Below, one piece after another: positions 47,733 to 59,692 of a DNA stretch of 64,000 bases (position 1 is the first letter of the stretch; the number at the start of each line of letters is the position of its first letter). Origin of the DNA: Gnetum montanum. Its lineage: Eukaryota > Streptophyta > Gnetopsida > Gnetales > Gnetaceae. The translations under genes and the position numbers were made by a program. The notes beneath the pieces are model-generated. The model saw only the letters and a program-made list of their open reading frames with translations. It was not told the origin of the DNA and ran no database searches. The stretch is taken from contig MNCI01003660.1 of assembly GCA_015680685.1 (NCBI GenBank), positions 1,319,449-1,383,448 of the forward strand, read 5' to 3'.

Positions 47733-50058
47733 TTTAACACCTTCCTTCCTAGACCTTATGTTGGAGAGCATTAAATTGAGTAAAATCCCTAACTAAAAGA
47801 TTGACCATCAAAAGGAACATGAAAATGAATGATCTCATAGTGAAAGGAAACAAACAGAACCTAGCAAGAAGCCGTGACCCAAAGGAAGGAAAGAAACAAG
47901 AAATACTAACAACAAAAGAAAGGAAAAAACATAAATATAGAATCACATAAAACATATATATATGTATGCAAAAAATAGAGTAACATAAATTGCAAAACTG
48001 AATCTCCAAAAGATTAGTATAAGAAACATAATATCACTAGGCTAATCCATACATAATTCATATATCAAAAATGGGAAAATACAAGATACAACATTTCGTA
48101 TAATGCTAGAAGATAAAGATACAAATAGCCCAAGGCTATCAATTGAAAACATAATATCAACAAGCTTAAACATTTAAGTAAATCCTCCAAGATCTCCCAT
48201 CTCCTTCCAAACTAATCAACCTACAAATAAAATGGATTATTAGTATAAAATTGAAGTGAGAAACCTTGGCACCTACTCCAATCATTGAATGGATAGATCT
48301 TATGGAAGTTTAGAGTAGCATGTTTGACCTTCAACACATGTTAACTCAAATAATCATACAAACAAACATCCAAAAATCCATCCATCAAACTATGCCAAAA
48401 CTAATATTTTCCCACTCCAACCATCACCACAAACAAGGAGGATAGCATGCACTTCACTCAGTGTCAAATATGTGTCATGTTTTTAGTGTACTTGCCAAAT
48501 CCCAAAACCAAAATTAAATGATCATAAGCATGGATTTATTATTAGTCTCAACTAGAAAATTAAGCATCACCAAGAACACCACCTCCAATGTTCTAGTAAT
48601 ACAACAAAAAAGGACCAATGATCCATGGAATCGCCATTTCGCATAGGATGGGACCTTCCATGAAAGCAACACTAATGAATCCTAGTGAAATTCAATCATC
48701 ATACGATTTCCAAGGAGACCATGTCCAACTGAGCACAAAAATTCAATGTTAGCTCTATCATTCAAACAACTAACAAACATACAACCATGATAAACCAAGT
48801 TGATGGTGTAAACAACCAAAATAAAGCAATCCTTCTCATAAAAGAGATTCATCAAACTAAGTGATCCTCACAAGGATATCAATCTAAATCATAGCATAAC
48901 ACCATCAAATTGAAACCAATATCATGGAATTTCATCATCAAACAAAGAACCAAAATCATCATTCAAAGAGATCTCACAAATCCCAAATAATAACCCAAGA
49001 TGCCAATTAATCCAAAAGGAGGAATCCTTAACCATAACTTCCAAATGAATTAATTGAGCCATAATAATGAGAAGACCCAAAACACTAATAGCTAATAATC
49101 ATATATGGATCAATACTTAAACCATGAAATAACCACTTTACTAAGAAGCATGAATTAGGATCCCAATGTAAAGCTTCATGAAATCTAGTCATGGAATAAT
49201 GTACACAACAAGGATTTGGGAGGTTTAAAAACAAGATAAATATTCCAATTAACCATTAGATAAGACCATAATTAACCAAGGTTTAGACCAAAAAATACCC
49301 ATTCAAGCCAAGGAAATATCAAACATTTAAAGATTCAAAGTAAACATAATTAATTCAACCAAACATGATAACAAACCCAATTTCATAATTGAGCATAACT
49401 AAGAAAAATGAAACTAAACCAAGAACCAATAATAAAAGAGGTAAAAACATAGTAATAATAAGATACCATCTAAATAATTATCATAAATAACTAATGTTTT
49501 ATTTTATAATAATATGTAAAGGACTCTATTAAACCCAAAATCAAGTCTCGAGTTGAATCATTGCCTAAACATATAATAGTGGATAAAATTATTATAACTC
49601 CACCACACCTAAGGATTTTATAATGATTCCATATTCTTAAATAATCAATATCTGTACATATTCTCTATTAAAAATTTATAAAGGAATTTATCAAAAGTAT
49701 AGAGTTATAGAACCATGAATCTAGGCTTCAAGAATCAAGTTGAAACAAAAATGAAAAATGTAGTTAACAAATAATAGACCATAACTCTTTGATGGGAATA
49801 CCTTTTTTCATGATTCCAAAATAGTTTGAAATATACAAAAGAAACTATCTACATGAAAATTTTTTAAGAGAAAGATCTAGTATGGTCTAGGAGATATGGG
49901 ATTTTTATTATGGTCTATCAAAAATAGTGAAATTCTAGACAATGTAGAAAGAAAAGTTAATAACTTCACAAAACACAAATTTTCATTACTTCTAAATGGA
50001 TATATACTCTAAAAAATATAAAAAGATTCAAGTAAAATTTCAGAGTTTTATCCCTAAC
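47733..50058 (-). repeat. 5' LTR of element G, first part
   Basis: It starts (plus view) TTTAACACCTTCCTTCC, decayed from TGTAACACC. It matches 23874-26200 and the pieces of H's LTR. It is interrupted by copy A at CTAAC (50054-50058) and resumes at 63677. Non-coding; a short (AT)n lies near 47953. Confidence 0.7.
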
Positions 50059-51002
50059 TAATGAATCATCATTATGTCACGTCGATGGGCCCCCATTGAT
50101 ATGGCCCCATTGATGCAACCCCATCTATGTGGTGTCGTCATGTCAACAGGGCTACATTGATGTAGCATTTGCTATGTCTATGGGGCCTCATTCACATAGC
50201 ACTACAAGAAAATCTATAAATACATGCTCACTAGCCATGTTTATAAGGGAGTTAAGTGATAGTTGTAGCAGAGCTCTTGCAGTTTTATCATTTGAAAGTT
50301 AGAATATTTCTCTAAGTGCCCATAGCAGGAGTCAAAAAGTGTACAAATCTTTATTCAAGCACTGTACCTGAACACAATAGTGTGAACTACAATAAATACA
50401 AGCTTTTTAATCAAACCTTTTAGCACTTGGAATAAATGAATGATTCATTTATGCATTTATTGTTTTCATTAATTATGCAATTAATTAAGCTAAATTAGAC
50501 TTCAAGTGATTAGTTAATTAAATAAGAAAAATAAATTAAACACATAAGTACACTCGCTTTGAGCATAAACATGTATTCGCTTGGTAATCCTAGTAGCATT
50601 ATTGCTTGGTTCACCAAGTAGCATAGTGCTTGGTAACCCTAATAGTGGACATGTGGGTTCAAGACATATACAGAAAGTGGGACCAAATGCTTATGTTAGG
50701 ATTATTTAGAGATTAGTTAATAGTTAAATTAAATTAGCTATTAAATTGTTCATTTCTCTATTTTCAAGCATGAGGAGCTTAAAACATAAAATAATAGAAA
50801 TCATATGCCTTGATTACACTTAACTATACTCTTGTGCATTGCAAGTGTAATTGAGAAGACAACAAATGACTATTAGGGCAAGGTTTACTTTCTAGAAGAC
50901 TAGTGTACTACAAGACATAGAGTTTGAAAAATTCAACCAAATCATGCATGAATGATTCATGATTCATATGGTTGGATGTAGGGGTGCCTCAACCGCTCAT
51001 CA
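50059..51002 (+). repeat. 5' LTR of copy A
   Basis: It starts TAATGAATC, where the 3' LTR has TGATGAGTC: in the first 22 bases the two LTRs differ at six places, all transitions, including the terminal TG to TA. It ends CTCATCA. 944 bases. U3 carries CATTGATG-like near-palindromes. Confidence 0.88.
50215..50222 (+). promoter_or_regulatory. TATA box of LTR A
   Basis: TATAAATA followed by CATGCTCACTAGCC; the same pair is at about 62951 in the 3' LTR. Confidence 0.65.
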
Positions 51003-51003
51003 T

Positions 51004-51021
51004 TGGTGCTGTTACTAAGAA
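51004..51021 (+). promoter_or_regulatory. Primer-binding site of copy A (tRNA-Asp type, decayed)
   Basis: TGGTGCTGTTACTAAGAA, one base after the LTR. It differs from the tRNA-Asp complement only by C-to-T and G-to-A type changes, so it is a decayed version of the site in copies B and C. Confidence 0.6.
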
Positions 51022-51145
51022 CTCTTTTTGTTCAAACATGTGCTATCTAGGTTTAGTGAACATCATTAACATCATTGGATGAACCCTAAGATTAAAAAAT
51101 CTTTCTCACAAATAATATAATCACATAAGGACATTGACATTTTAT

Positions 51146-53400
51146 TTGTGTTGTAGAATATCTTCTTCTCATAGGCATGATGATATTAAACTACCAATCC
51201 TTCAAGAATGCAAGGTGATGTATAGTCATCCAAATGAGTATGTGCCTAATTTCACCTTCATCCTACATTAGGATGAACAACTACAATGGCATGATATGAA
51301 AGTTAACATTGTAATGCCTCCCGATCAATGTGTACCAAGGATGCTACTTCAAACTCTTAAGAGTTTAGGCATCCACGATCTTCAAGAGGAGTACATTATG
51401 CATGATTATGACTATTGGGGCTACTGTCCCATTGAAGCACAATGCAAGAGAGATCAACACTAGGAGAAGCACCATGAGCTTGTGGAGGAAAAATGATTCA
51501 CCAATCCCTTTTTCCTACTCAACCAAGACAACAATGAGGATCCTTTCTCTAGGAGCTCTCAACATAAAGATTCTCCACCTCTTGTTATTGGTGATGGGGG
51601 TGTGGCCCTAAATCTACTATCCACTATCAACAACCTAGGTTTAGGTAAAGATAGCAGTCAAGGTAGGGGATCAGACAAATGTTAAGAGGATAAGAAAATT
51701 GATGAATGTGGTTGTAAAAACCAAAGAGGATTTGGCAAATACCATGATGGTGGTAGTCATCGTCCCTCTTTTCCCTCTTCATCTGCATATTCTTCTTCCT
51801 CTTCTAGTTCTAACAAATGTTGTAGAAAGAACAACTATGATAGAGGTGAATAATGGGACAATAATGATGATCACCAAGTCCATAATGGATGAAGGAGTAG
51901 CAAAGGATGTCATCAAAATAATAATGATGAGAAGCCTTTTCTGGAAACTTGAAGCATGTTAAATATTGTTGAGGCTATAAAAATTTCCACTAGGCATGTG
52001 AAAGATAGTCAGATTAGATGACTTGATATGAATAATATTCCTAGATTTGAGGGAGAATATAATTCTAATCCATAGACACATCTTCAAGCTTTTCATGATT
52101 CCTATGACTTATAAAATATTGAAAACAACTGGTAGAAACTAAAGCTATTTCCCAGGACACTCATCAAGGAAGCAGAAAGCTGGTATTGGTCCTTAGAGCT
52201 GAAATCCATCTGTAGGTGGAGTACAATGCTAGAGTTATTTAATGATAAGTATCATATGTACTCCAAAGTGTCTAATTTGGGAAGGTAGATCCAAGGGTGG
52301 AAGTAAGGAAACCATGAACCCTTGGACATAGCCATGGGTAGATACTATTCTCTCATACACTAATGCCCTGGCCATGGTTATTCTCAATGGAAACAACTTG
52401 GCCATATCATAGATGGACTTAAATAAAAAATCAAGAATACTCTTAGGGTTTATGCCCAACTATTCTCTCATACATTTATGCCTTTGCCATGTTTATTCTC
52501 AACGGGAACAACTTGGCCATATCATAGATGGACTTAAATTAGAAATGAGAAGAACTCTTGGGGTTTATGCCCAACTATTCTCTCATACACTGATGCCCTA
52601 GCCATGGTTATTCTTAGCAGGAAAAACTTGGCCATATCATATATGGACTTAAATTAGAAACTAGGAGAACTCTTGGGGTCTATGCCTAACTATTCTCTCA
52701 TACACTAATGCCCTGGCCATGGTTATTCTTAGTGGGAACACCTTGGCCATATCATAGATGGACATAAATCAGAAATGAGGAGAACTCTTGGGGTCTATGC
52801 CCAAGGGATACTATCTAAAATTAGAGCCCATCAGATTCAAATCCTAATTGAGCACGTAGCCAAAGAAGAAGGAGGTTGAGAAAATGTGAAAGTGTAGATG
52901 AATACAATAGGGATCCTTTCATCAGAAAGATGAAGGTCTAATTTTGTGACAGTGAGGAGGAATCACTACTTGATGAGATGGTAAACAAAAAGACCTTACC
53001 AATCCAAAAGTCTATCTCTAAAATTTCAGCCAAGGCGAATAAAATTTGGAATTCATTGGATGAAAATTTCCAAACTACTCTAAAAATCACCAAAGAATCA
53101 AGAGAGCAAAGTAGTGATCATAACCACAGAAGGCAAAAAGAAGTTGAATGTGCCTACCAAAGGGATAAGGGCAAGATTGCTGCAGTAGATGAAGTTGCAA
53201 AAACTAAATCAGATGATTATGGTAGATGTGACATCTTCCAATATGAATATCCTAAGGGATGTTACCCCATTTTGTCACACTTACAAGAGTTTGGAGTGTA
53301 TGCTCTAAATCCACAACTAGCAAAAATGCAAATCTTTAGAATATTATCTTATTGTAGAGGCAATCCTAGGGAGTTCCACTAGGAATAACAATATTATCCA
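51146..53400 (+). pseudogene. gag of copy A, with a fourfold 115-base repeat
   Basis: It corresponds to gag of B and C. It starts near 51160 (SSSHRHDDIKLPI), with the conserved YSHPNEYVPNFTFILH near 51220-51265. The middle is Ser/Asn/Asp-rich instead of His/Arg-rich. The capsid core has LDMNNIPRFEGEYN (about 52020) and LELFNDKYHMYSKVSN (about 52230). Then a 115-base segment (GHGYS...YAQ part of the core) is present four times (52345-52804). The rest (MVNKKTLPIQKS at 52978 onward, open for 134 codons) leads to a zinc-knuckle remnant CDIFQYEYPKGC near 53230, in which one Cys and the His are lost. Stops are mainly TAG and TGA. Confidence 0.75.
52345..52804 (+). repeat. Four tandem 115-base copies within gag
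   Basis: Units start at 52345, 52460, 52575 and 52690 with CTATTCTCTCATACA(C/T) and contain 'cttggccatatcatagatgg' (20 bases) with few changes. One unit is not a multiple of 3, but the three extra units add 345 bases, which is. Copies B and C have one unit. Confidence 0.95.
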
Positions 53401-54700
53401 AGTGGAACTCCACTGAAACCATATGAATAATATCAATAGTGGCAGCAACCATAGTCATGAGGGTTGCCGCCATCAAGGTAGCAGTATCCTTAATAGAAAC
53501 CATATCCATATGGGTATTATGTTCAACAACCCTTGTCTCCATGTGACTCTTCCAGTCACATTTCTCTTTTCCAATATTACTACCACCCTTCCAAATACTA
53601 TAGAGCTCATTCTCCACATTCTAGGAGGGATGCCATATTTTATCCTTATCCTCTTCCTATTTCGACACCTATTCCTCCATCCTCAATGCAACTACCACCT
53701 ACTCCATCCATGTAGGATGAACTTCTAGCCTAGCCATAGTAACACAACACTACCAAGGCCATGAATCTACAGTAAATTCATCAACCAAGGGTTCAAAATC
53801 ACATGCTCATAAATGATCAATCTTCTAAACCAACATCCCTACTAAGCTTTCATAGACTCAGGTGGCTAGTCACCCTACTCCTACTTCATCCTCTACAAAC
53901 CATTCCATTGATTATCCTTCAAACCAAATGCATCTAAAATCCATACTATTATGCTCACCCATGCAATATTTGATTGGATCCAGAATGGCAACCTTCCTAG
54001 GAAATTACTTGATCCTAGGAGTCTCCTTATCTATTTATAGATTACAATGAATGAACCATGTAAAGCTCTTCTTGATTCTAGTTCTAGTGTGAACTTGATT
54101 TATCATGATATGTATATTGTCTAGAACCTATTACCTCTCAAGAAGATTAATATTAGATTGAAATTAGTAGACCATTCCATCACTATTCCATTGAGACTGG
54201 TCAAAGACATTGTAACCATTGTTTGTGGGTGGTCTTATCTTGTCAATTTCCTAATAATCAAGGTTGAAAACTACAAGGGGGACTTCCCAATCATTATGGG
54301 AAGTGCATGGCTAAGCACTATTGATGCAAAAATGGAAATAAGAGATCCTTCCCTAGAGATATCAAAGAAAAATGCATTGAAAAGATTGAGAAGAGATGAG
54401 TTCCATGAATCGCATATAGTAATATAGGGTGCAATTGTGTGTAAAAACTCTAGCCCATGAAACAAGCACATATTTCTACATGTAAGCAATGTGCACATGA
54501 TGTAGATATTCAAAGGTGTCTGTACACAGTAGCCACAAAACAAGAGGGCACCAAATGGTTGGCTACTGATTCTAACAATAGCATAATGTGCATGGAACCT
54601 ACTGAGAGCCTAAAATATGCTTATATCATAAGAATGGATGAACTAGAGCAAGTTCATCACCAACTCTCTGATGATGAAAATGCTTATACCAATTAGGAAG
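53401..54700 (+). pseudogene. Linker and aspartic protease of copy A
   Basis: 53401-53950 is the Pro/Gln/Tyr-type linker of gag, out of frame in places. The protease active site is at 54068-54100: LLDSSSSVNLI, where the glycine of D-S-G is serine, so it is likely inactive. From 54158 it is open for 89 codons: LVDHSITIPLRLVKDIV, FPIIMGSAWLSTIDA. It continues as CKQCAHDVDIQRCLYTVATKQ (about 54480-54545), also present in B, into the spacer before RT (open 54457-54696). Confidence 0.75.
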
Positions 54701-57560
54701 AGTTGGAGATCCCTAAGAATTTTAAACAGGAGCCCCTAGAGTTGAAAACTTTACCCACCAACCTAGAATATGCATTCTTAAAAAATGGCAAGTCGGTCAT
54801 ACTCAATGTCAAAATTTCTCTTGAGAAGAAATAAAAATTACTAAAAGTGGTCAACAAATGGCCAATAGCCTTTACTTAGTCATATCCTAAATTCACTAAA
54901 ATTTATCCATGGATATGCCAACACCGCATTTACACAAATCCATCCATGAAGCTAAGGAGGCAAGCAAAATGATGATTGAACCCAAAATTAAAGCAAACTA
55001 TCAAAGAAGAGATGAAGCAACTCCTTAAGGTAGGGTTCATCTACCCCATTGCGGATAGCAAGTGGGTTAGCCCACTCGTGATAGTGCTAAAGAGAGGTGG
55101 GAAATGGTGGATTTGTATCGATTTTAGGTTGTTAAACATGGCAACATTCAAAGATCACTTTCCATTATCATTCATTGATCAAGTTTTAGACATCATATCT
55201 GAGAATTGCTATTATAGTTTTCTAGATGGTTATAGTGGCTATAACCAAATCCAAATTTCATCACAAAATTAGGCCAAATCAACATTCACAAGTCCCTAGG
55301 GGACCCTTGCATATTACAAAATGCCTTTTGGTTTGTGCAATGCTCCTACCACTTTCCAATGTCTAGTCTTAAGTATCTTTCAGTAGCAAATACGTAGAAA
55401 AGTGAAAGTCTTCATGGATGAGTTCTCCACTTATGATGCTACATTCAAGAAAGCCTTGGACTGCCTTGAGTATGTACTAAAAAGATGTGTGGAAACAAAT
55501 CTATGGCTCAATTGGCAAAAGAGCCATCTCATGGTCTAAGAGGGCATTGTATTAAGGCACTAAATTTTACAAGATGGGATCGAGATAGACCCAAAAAATA
55601 TAAAGATCATCCAAAGAATCACTCACTAATTAGAAAGCATCATTCGTTCATTCCTTGGACACATTAGTTACTATCAACGATTCATAGAGAATTTCTCTAA
55701 GATTGCAAAGTTGTTGGTCAAGCTAATAAAGAAAGATGCTCCTTTCATCTAGACCAAATAATGTAAAAATGAATTCCAAAGCCTCAAACAGAAACTTGTA
55801 GAGATTCCAATTCTACAAACACCTAACTAGTCCAAACCATTTCATATCATGATAAATGCATCTAATTATGCCTTGGAAGTCATACTTACACAGTTGGACA
55901 ATAAGAAACATCCATTTTGCATCCATTATGCAAGTTGAAGCATTGTGGGTGCACAACTAAATTACACCACCACGGAAAAGGAACTAATGGTAGTGGTGTA
56001 TGCTCTAAAAACGTTTAGGTACTATGTGCTTGAATATAAAATTTTTATGCACATTAATCATAGTGCCATCTACTTCCTCATGAATAAGCTAATGATGAGT
56101 CCCTGTGTCATACAATGGTTGGTGATCTTGTAAGAATTTGATCTTACAATGGTAGATCAAAAGGGAACTAAGAATGTGGTTGTCGATCACTTGTCTCAGT
56201 TGTGATGGGATAACAAAGAGGAGGAAAGTCCATTATCTAATCTATTTCTTGATAAAATCCTCTTTGCTAGTGCAATAAATAAGCACATGCCCATAAAACT
56301 AGAATGGTATGATGGCATCCTCACTTATCTTCTCACTTAGGAGATGCCACAAGATCTGGACCACAAGAAGAAACAACAATTTCTTCATTGGGCTAAGCAC
56401 TTCATGGAAATTAATGGATATCTTTACAACATATGTTCCAATGGTCTAGTTCATTGTTTCATACCTAATGCAAATCAATTGCACATTCTCCAGGATGCTC
56501 ACAAAGGCCCTTGCAAAGGCCACTATGCTAGGAGATGCACAATCATAAAAATCCTGATGGTAGGATATTATCAGCCCACAATCTTTAGAAATGCCCACCT
56601 ATTTTTTTGATCCTATGAACACTGTCAATGCAATGATGGGATGACCATACAAATGGAGGGTAGGATCCTCAACAATGGATTCAACCACTGGAATCCGTTG
56701 ACATATGGAGCATATATTTCATGGGTCCCATCACACCCATGTCCAATGGGAAGGTACATATAATCATCACTATTGACTACTATACCAAATGGGTAGAAGC
56801 AACAACTGTCACCAACTCTACATCATCCACTGTTGCTAGATTTGTACAAAAAAATGTTGTGAATAGGTTTGGGGTGCCACATGCACTAATTTCTAATAAC
56901 AAAACCTATTTTACAAGTGCCACTTTTTGAAAACTTATGAATTGCTTTGGGGTTGAACATAAATTAATAACACCCTATTACCCTCGAGCCAATGGTCAAG
57001 CATAGGTGACTAACATGGAGATGACAAAGATTCTAATAAGAACTATTAGCAAATATAGGAGATACTGGAGCATAAAACTCAACGATGCCCATTGGGCCTA
57101 CCACTTAACATGAAAACTCCCTATATGCTACTCTCTCTACAAGTTAGTGTATGAAAAACTTCCAATTCTTCCAATCCAATTCAAGCTTTGTACACTCTCA
57201 ATAGCCTATGACTTAAACCTTGACCTAAGTCTAGCACAAAAAGAAAGACTGATCAACCTCAATGTGCTAGATAAAAATTAATTAGTAGCCCTATCTTTGA
57301 ATGAAGTGCACAAGGCATTCAACAAACAACATCATGATCTTAGAATACAAAAAGTAAAATTTCAACTGGGAGATAAGGTTCTCTACTTGAATTTCACACA
57401 TGCACCTTAAAAAACCAAATTTCAAACATTGTGGAAAGGGCCTTATATAATTGATGAAACCTTTCCTTCTAGGGTCATGATCATATACAAACCTTAAAGT
57501 CAAATCAAAAAGCAATTGGTCAACATCCAATAGATAAAGCCTTTCCATGAGCCCAAGTAA
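54701..57560 (+). pseudogene. RT, RNase H and integrase of copy A
   Basis: RT: 54976-55272 is open for 98 codons (LNPKLKQTIKEEM, GFIYPIADSKWVSPLV, FLDGYSGYNQIQIS); the palm motif at 55411-55422 reads FMDE, its second aspartate changed to glutamate. RNase H: NASNYALEVILTQLD (about 55855), AQLNYTTTEKELMVVVYALK (55951), VVDHLSQL (56180). Integrase: zinc-binding HKGPCKGHY.. and HCQCNDG (56500-56640), a frame change before about 56711, then the core FMGPITP, ITIDYYTKWVEA, FGVPHALIS, YYPRANGQA. The first catalytic Asp is Tyr (near 56716), the second is Asn, and the Glu codon is TAG, so all three catalytic residues are lost. The tail FQLGDKVLYLNF (57360) ends near 57545. RT, RNase H and the zinc part share one frame. 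Confidence 0.85.
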
Positions 57561-59661
57561 GCTAGTGCAATAAATACCTCAATGAATGGGCAACCACACT
57601 CAATTTTTCAAATCTTGTACTTTCAACTTAGTTGTGGGGGAGATGGCCATTCGTGCTAATCATATATATGGCTCCTTAGTTTTTTTTTATTCTTTATTTT
57701 ACACAGTTTTATTTTTGTAATTTGTTTATTTTATACCTTTTTTATTTTAAATTTTTTTCTATTTTACATCATTTTTGTTTTACACCATTGTTAGTACATT
57801 TAAATCTTTCTTGAGTATTTTACACTTTCTTATATATTTTACTTTATTTTAGTATGGTTTTCTAATTCTTGTTAATAAATGTGCTTTGTGGAAATAGGAC
57901 ATAGTGGTGTTGTAGATATTACTAATGGTGGTTTGTGCTTAATATTTTGTTTGCTAATGTTTGGTTTCTATTTCTAAATTTTTGTATTGATGGCTAAGAC
58001 ATGGTTTCTTTTTCATGGAATAGGCAATGAGTCCACAACATCCACCCATCCACAAACTCTATAGTTTTACTTGTTTTGGAAGTTTTAGGTCCCTTTTCAT
58101 TAAATAAACTTTTAATAATAGTTTCTAGAATTGGGAAGGATTCAAAGGTTTACACAAGGTGTGACTTCAAGGGGACCCAATACTCTTTATACTCTTCTAC
58201 TTGCTTGGGTGCATGAGTGTTTTCATAAACTTCTTACCATTTTGTGTTAACCAATAACAAGAAGTTGAATAAAGTCTTTGCATGGTGTGGTTTCCATCCA
58301 AAAAGAAAAAAAAATAAAAAAACATTATAGGAATTTAAAGCACATCCCTTAGACAAATAAACAAGCTACAAGCATTGGTTATGGAACTAAAAAGACATGT
58401 TACCCATGCTTGAAGGTCCCCTTTAACTAAGGCCCTCTCTCACTTCCTACTTCTCTTTTCTTCTCTTTATGGAATGGTGGTTGTTCTGTGAAAGCACTTT
58501 TGTGTCTTAAGGGGCTGGATTAGTCTTGGAGTGGTAATGGGAAGTCACTAAAAGTGGTTGGTTTTGGTCTGGACTAAGGACGAATTGTCTCAAGTCACTT
58601 AAACACAAATCCATAATGGACTATTTATGACCTCAATTCAAAATTCTAGTCCACCTTCTTCATCATCCATCTATGTTATCCATAACTTACCTTACTACCA
58701 ATGTCCATGTTCTTAATTCGGTGTCTTTGTCTAACATACTTGAATTCTTAGGTAGAATCTTCCAGGTTTTAATCCTTAACTTCCATCAACCATTAATTGC
58801 CTATGGGGTCCATAGACTCCTTAGATTGAGGTTATGCAAGGGCAAACAAGGCATGTGCCTATTATGGAAACGATCCACTTGCATATCTTTTGGTTGGGTT
58901 TGTTAAGCACCTTATCCTTAGGCATTCTTGCAATCAAAATCTTTCATACACCCATCTTTTGCATCCAACCATGTGTTCCTTTACATATTTTGTTCAATGC
59001 ACACATTTTCCATCAAATTTATCAATTTTGGAGCTTTGGAAGATCCTCTTCAATGATTTTATCATATTCTTGGCTTTTCTAGAACTCCAAATTCATTCAA
59101 AAGTTCTTTGTATTTTTCAATATATTTACATTTGAAAATTTTGTCTACGAACCCCATAAACGGGGCCCCATTGACAAAGCCCATGCATATACGAGGCCCT
59201 ATATACATAGCCCCATTAATGCAGTGCAAAAATAGTATAAATATGCATAACCCCTTAGAAATTTTCACATTTGCTCACAAACACCAAGGAAGTTTTTCAA
59301 ATTTTTAAAGCCTAGAACCTTCCAGAGCTCATAACTTCCTAACTGTTTATCCAAATCACTCCATTCTTCAACCTTGTAGCTATTGGAGGTAAGCTCTTAG
59401 TCATAGGGGCCACAAACGTGCCATTTTTGACTAAAAATTTTATCTCATTTTTCTAACTCCCACAAAAGTTTAACTAAGAAATCCACATTTAAACACCAAA
59501 TTATAGAAGTTAAATTCTTCCAACAAGCTCTAGTGACACTTATAATGAGAATTAAATAATAAAATAAGAATAAGATAATCAATCTACCATGGTCCAACCT
59601 TAGCCAAGTGTAACTAACTGACAAGATAAGGTATTCATATATTCAAAGTTACCCATTATAT
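57561..59661 (+). other. Non-coding block between integrase and third frame of copy A
   Basis: About 2.1 kb without a gene, shared in blocks with B, C and D. It starts with a GTTGTGGGGGAGATGG word (57628-57643), then a T-rich TTTTACAC stretch (57680-57850). It then has the conserved segments near 58000-58180 and 58440-58700, an LTR-U3-like segment with a TATAAATA-like word (59145-59260), and AGTCATAGGGG near 59399. It probably is, or contains, the intron for the third-frame RNA; this is inferred. Confidence 0.6.
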
Positions 59662-59692
59662 TTACTAATCCATGGATGTGTTGTGATTATAG
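59662..59692 (+). promoter_or_regulatory. Branch point and acceptor module (copy A)
   Basis: TTACTAATC (TACTAAT core at 59663) then TTGTGATTATAG, with AG at 59691-59692 touching ATG at 59693. Same spacing as in B, C and D. Confidence 0.65.

Noticed and set aside
51699-51962. Methionine-rich 87-codon frame in gag of copy A
   Set aside because: It is a shadow in another frame of the Asp/Asn/Ser-rich segment of gag.
58897-59135. Overlapping frames near 58673-59308 as a host gene
   Set aside because: They overlap in different frames, have no domain, and lie in the non-coding block shared in part with copy D.
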